From assembly GCA_022578965.1 (NCBI GenBank), contig MU400604.1, positions 62,001-126,000 on the forward strand: 64,000 bases of DNA. Direction: 5' to 3'. Of the stretch, positions 60,092-64,000 are shown piece after piece. The DNA comes from Xylaria sp. FL1777. Its lineage: Eukaryota; Ascomycota; Sordariomycetes; Xylariales; Xylariaceae. Positions within the stretch are counted from its first letter, which is position 1. Each line of letters opens with the position of its first letter. Both the position numbers and the translations under genes were made by a program. Under the pieces are notes generated by a model. The model was given only the letters and a program-made list of their open reading frames with translations, was not told the origin of the DNA and did not search any database.

Positions 60092-63000
60092 GGTTTCTCT
60101 GGTGCACTGAAAGCACTCTGGAAACTCTAAGGTGTCTGTACAGTCGGTAAGCCTGTCCAGATGCCGGTCAGTTGTTTGCAGCGTTAGAATACTGACGACC
60201 ATAGTTAAAGCTGACGGGTTGGTCCCCAGAACAAAGGAATCGAAGAGAATGAACAACGAAAAAATAAATAGGGAAAATGAAGCTAATTATTTTTTAGGGT
60301 TTCGACCCAAGGGGGAAACTGCGGGTTTATGAAGACAGGAAGGGAAGTGGGAAGGAAAAGCCAGAAGCCAGTACGGACGAGAGCATGGCAAAAGACAGTA
60401 AAGGATCTTATTGTAATAGTGTGAAAACGGGGACTGGTGATGGTGAGTATTTACACCCGGGGGTTCTCATATTGAGGTACGTAGGCCGCGTAGCAGCATA
60501 TGCAGCCGTCTACAGCATGCCATTTCAGTGTAGAATAAACGAGACACGGGAGATAGAACCGGGGTATCATTTAGGGTAACACAGTCGATTTGCTCCTCGT
60601 GTGGAACATCGAACGGGGGGGGTTCTCGCCTAACTGCTGAGTTGTTCCGACAGAGCCAAGGAATGGGTGGGAATTCATGGGATTAGAGAGAAAAAAATGA
60701 TTGGAATATACTAAAGAAACAGGCTGAGCAATAACCAAGACTTACGGACAGAAAATGATCTATCAAAAACGGGATTGATTTTCCAATCCTGCTGTACCGA
60801 ATGGCAGAGTGGTCCACAATAGGAGAGCAGAACTGGCCAATCTATAGAGAACGGAGAGGTTGACTTCGGGGCCTAGACACAGGAACGTCGGTTGTCGAAG
60901 GCAATAAGCTAAGGGAGGGTCGGGTGGCGAGGTCGAGTCACAATGCTCAATGCAAGGCCAATTAATAAGAGTGGCCAATGAATGAACTTTGACGTTCAAA
61001 GAGAAGGTGTCGGCCCTGGAACTAAACAAGGGACAACAACAACACCAACAGAATGATGTTGGATGTCTGATAGGTGGGATGTGGGATGATTAGAGTGTGT
61101 TGGAGATAAGATTTATCGAGGTGGAGGAAGATATTGGTAGGTAGGTATGATGACACCGAGCCGATAAGATCAGTGGGCAGATCAGTACCTAGGTAGGTAG
61201 ATCAGTACCTAGATTAGTGAATATAGGCAGGCCCGGTTTTCTCACGGTAGCACAAGCAAAGAAGAGCCGTGCGTGCTGCCGTGTGCTCTTGTAGTCTCTT
61301 TCTTGTATTTCTGGTCTGATGCACCGCGGGCTGCAGGCGAGACCGAAGCTACAAATAGATACGAGAAGAAGTGGGTGTAGTGTCAGGAACAAAACACACC
61401 GTAGGGCTGGGGTTCGGGTGGTCTGGTTAAGCAATGGCTGAGGGTTGTTGATGGTAGCAGATTGGGGTCTCGTCCATGATAGGCCGAATGGGATGGGATA
61501 GGATGGGATTATAGAATTGAGTGGTAGGTACGAGTACAAGAGCACCGACACAGATTGGACGCTTTCGCCTCAGGAATGGGACTCGAGAGGTCTTTATATA
61601 TCTACCTGTCCACGACCACGGAGCTCCCAGAGCATGGGACTGCTCCGATCGTGAGGGTCAATTGACCAATTCGCTCCTTTGGCCTATCGTACACCATCCC
61701 CGGCAACCCTGTTGGCGCCATTCCAGGCATACGACGACTCGAGACGACGCAATACCGTACGCCACATACGGAGTACCGAGTCGCAGAATCGAGGAGAACG
61801 AGACCAGAAAAAACTTCATTCGAAGTGACGAACAATGAGGGTCGTCTTGCAGTCGTTGCTAACTGGAATGGGACGTGGGCTGTGCTGCAATTGGCCCCGG
61901 CTGCGCGGTACCTGAAAATCTCCACCCGAGCGCCGTAGCAGGGCGCGGCGCTGCTTCCGTACCTAGCGTACTATGTACCTACAGTGGGCGATATACAGAG
62001 AGTTTATTCTTAGGTGTCTGGGTACTACATGCACTACCAGCACGGTACCACTGTGTGCCACTGTAACCCAAAGTCGAGGCCATGTACCGGTATACCTTCT
62101 AGGTACGTGCACCAATACGCATAAAGAACATTTCTATATACACTACACCTGATCGCCGTACAAGCCGAAGCCGAACGAGTATTTGTATACAAACTGAATT
62201 ATCTTTACAGCTCAGGTGACTGTTGAAGTTGATTACATGTACCTAGGTAAGTACGTATAGTAAGTAAAAGCGGCACCCTAGCAAGTCATGTATGTATGTA
62301 TAGATGACAGACTAGGCTACATACACATACTGAGTAGGTACATCGGCGAGGAGAAGTGCTTCATGCAAGTCAGGTAGCTCAGAAGCCAAAACAGGACAAT
62401 GTAGGTAGTCTAGGTAGCGAGTAAGTATAGTCGGTGTCGTGTACTTATTGCGAGATCGATGATGGCTTTTACGTACTGCGTACTGCCTCGCCTAGCCGCG
62501 GGTTCTCCACTGACTATAACTGTTGACGTTTCCATATTAAAGGCGACATAGTGCAGACACTTGTTGATACGGTACTAACATACCTCTTCTCTCTCCTAGG
62601 TAAACTGTTACAGGTAACAACATTCGTTGTATCCCAAGGCTCTCTTGTGTCCTCACCGTCTTCCGCATTCAGCATACCCGGTATTCTTTTCCCTTTTTCT
62701 ATATATCTCTACCTAGATCTATCTACCTGCTACAGTAAGTGTAAGGCAGTAGTTAGGAAAGCTCGCCGTTGGATAAGTAAGTACAGCACCCAGCGTATGT
62801 AGTGCAGCCATTGTATAGGTTACGGGGAGTTAGTGAGCGTGAATGCGGCCCCAGGACCTGTCCAGGCTCCGTGGAGGACGGATCGCAGGGTGTTGGAGAC
62901 TGAAGGCCAGTGGCATCACGGCGTGCGTGCCCGTGCGTGCACGGTGGTTCTGGAAGCCGCCAAACCTTAGATCGTGTGATGGTTGGCGGCGTCTGGTCTT

Positions 63001-64000
63001 GTCCCTGTCGGGCATAGTCGTGCTTGTCAAGACGCAATCCCGCCGTGCATCAGCGAAGCGGGTGACCAGTCTCTTGATTGCTCCTCTCCTGGTCTGGCCC
63101 GCGATCCTCGTCACAACCTGGCGACAAGAGCGCCCAAAAGCCGTCGAGCCATCCGGACCGTATCGAGCACTGTAGCCCGTGTCCCGAGTCCGTCATCCTT
63201 TGACTAACACAATCTCGCCTCTCTCATTCGGGTCACTCTTTTCGGTTTTCTATTACCCCCATTTTACCTGATCGTGGTCTTGCCCAGCCCCATCCTCTGT
63301 GGTACCGCCTGTGGTCCCTGCTTGTCAGCCGATCCAGCGCCCAACAAAACAAACCGATCTCGTGATACTCATCGTTTTCAAGCCCCTAAGCTTACCTCCT
63401 TAGTACCCCGGGATGCCATGGCAAAAGCCGTACCACGCGACGTACCGCTCCTGTATTTGACTTGAGTACCTGCTCTAGCCTGATTAAACCCCGGATTTTT
63501 AGCCCAGCCTATCCACTTTCTTTGCACCGGCCACATTAGCCAGAGTCTTATGGAGAACCGTTCTCCAATCTATTGCGAAATCTACTCCAAAGCAAGCATC
63601 ATGGGGGCTGGCAATTTCTTTCCCAAAGGCCAACGGACACTATTTCTTGCGAAACTACTCTATCAGCGTTGGAATTAGGCACCAAAAGGAGGTGATATGT
63701 GATCCACTCTTGGATGATGTGCTTATTGCCAATTTCATCAGCCGAGGTGACTGAAACTTACCGCTTCCACCATCATTCTCAACATACTTGCGACATTGAC
63801 GCATATTTTCTGCCACCTCCTACGATTTGTCGGTGGTACAAACCATGACTTAACTATTAGCTAAAGAGTACGAAAATGGCATCCACTCGGCAGCATTGGC
63901 CTGTTTTCACTACTACCTACCTAGGTACGTAATAATTAAAGTGTATGTCCCGAGTCAAGTCTAGTCTGTCTCTTGGGATTCACCCGGCTCTCTCCAACAA
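60092..64000. other. Long region with no supported gene
   Basis: The first 1.5 kb is probably promoter and leader of the glutamate dehydrogenase gene. The rest has only short frames without recognisable content. Palindromic TACCTAGGTA copies occur at 61186-61195, 62240-62249 and 63918-63927, with many variants between 61140 and 62770. An unrecognised non-coding or fast-evolving gene cannot be excluded. Confidence 0.5.
61186..62249. repeat. Dense patch of CCTAGG-centred palindromes
   Basis: The core is TACCTAGGTA, often extended by further GTAGGTA or TACCTAC words. Perfect copies lie at 61186-61195 and 62240-62249, with partial copies near 61204, 61960, 61976 and 62098. Other perfect or near copies occur at 3067-3078, 5157-5166, near 20921 and at 63918-63927, always outside coding sequence. 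Confidence 0.6.

Noticed and set aside
62843..63207. Two overlapping frames near the right end
   Set aside because: Their composition is Arg/Ala/Pro-rich as expected from GC-rich non-coding DNA, and no motif is recognised.

Overview
This 64 kb window is nuclear DNA of a filamentous ascomycete (Pezizomycotina), most likely a Sordariomycete. The evidence is short GT..AG introns of about 50 to 125 bases with CTAAC-type branch sites, the identity of the conserved genes (Dma-type FHA-RING ligase, Ncs2, Oac1-type carrier, MPP-alpha, large NAD-glutamate dehydrogenase, Pex11), and a 26.8 kb extremely AT-rich island that carries the mark of repeat-induced point mutation (RIP). Intergenic DNA is sprinkled with a palindrome centred on CCTAGG, which I associate with Sordariomycetes. 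I do not claim a species.

Layout. 1-1473 (-): Ser/Thr-rich, mucin-like secreted protein, cut by the window edge. 1474-7065: gene-poor, with a tRNA-like relic and a broken reading frame. 7066-8073 (+): Pex11-family peroxisomal protein. 8925-9716 (-): six-Cys, Ser/Thr-rich, probably GPI-anchored surface protein. 12332-13640 (+): APH-fold small-molecule kinase. 14022-15550 (+): NCS2/CTU2 tRNA thiolation protein. 16102-17374 (-): OAC1-type mitochondrial carrier. 18814-20780 (-): Dma1/2-type FHA-RING ubiquitin ligase. 23317-50151: RIP-mutated transposon nest. 51147-52948 (+): mitochondrial processing peptidase alpha. 53429-55673 (-): GH78 alpha-L-rhamnosidase. 56780-60091 (-): NAD-specific glutamate dehydrogenase. 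60092-64000: no convincing gene.

The AT island is the most interesting part. It is bounded by a 55-base terminal inverted repeat (54 of 55 identical) next to TA dinucleotides, which points to a DNA transposon of about 3.7 kb once later insertions are removed. Two roughly 7.7 kb LTR retrotransposons inserted into it in opposite orientations (25051-32745, +; 34016-49445, -). A third (38672-46399, -) then inserted into the second. Each insertion has a recognisable 5-base target duplication: TACAG/TACGG, AAAAT/AAGAT and TATTG/TATTG. In the first two pairs the copies differ by one G-to-A type change, as RIP would cause. The elements are Ty3/gypsy-like, with a reverse transcriptase YLDD motif now reading YLNN and a chromodomain riddled with stops. 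They fall into two LTR types that share one half and differ in the other, promoter-side half.

The genes around the island are ordinary housekeeping, metabolic and surface functions with intact frames, and I see no operon-like or cluster logic joining them. Three serve mitochondria or nitrogen and carbon metabolism (Oac1, MPP-alpha, glutamate dehydrogenase). Intron positions were worked out by hand from splice signals and reading phase.
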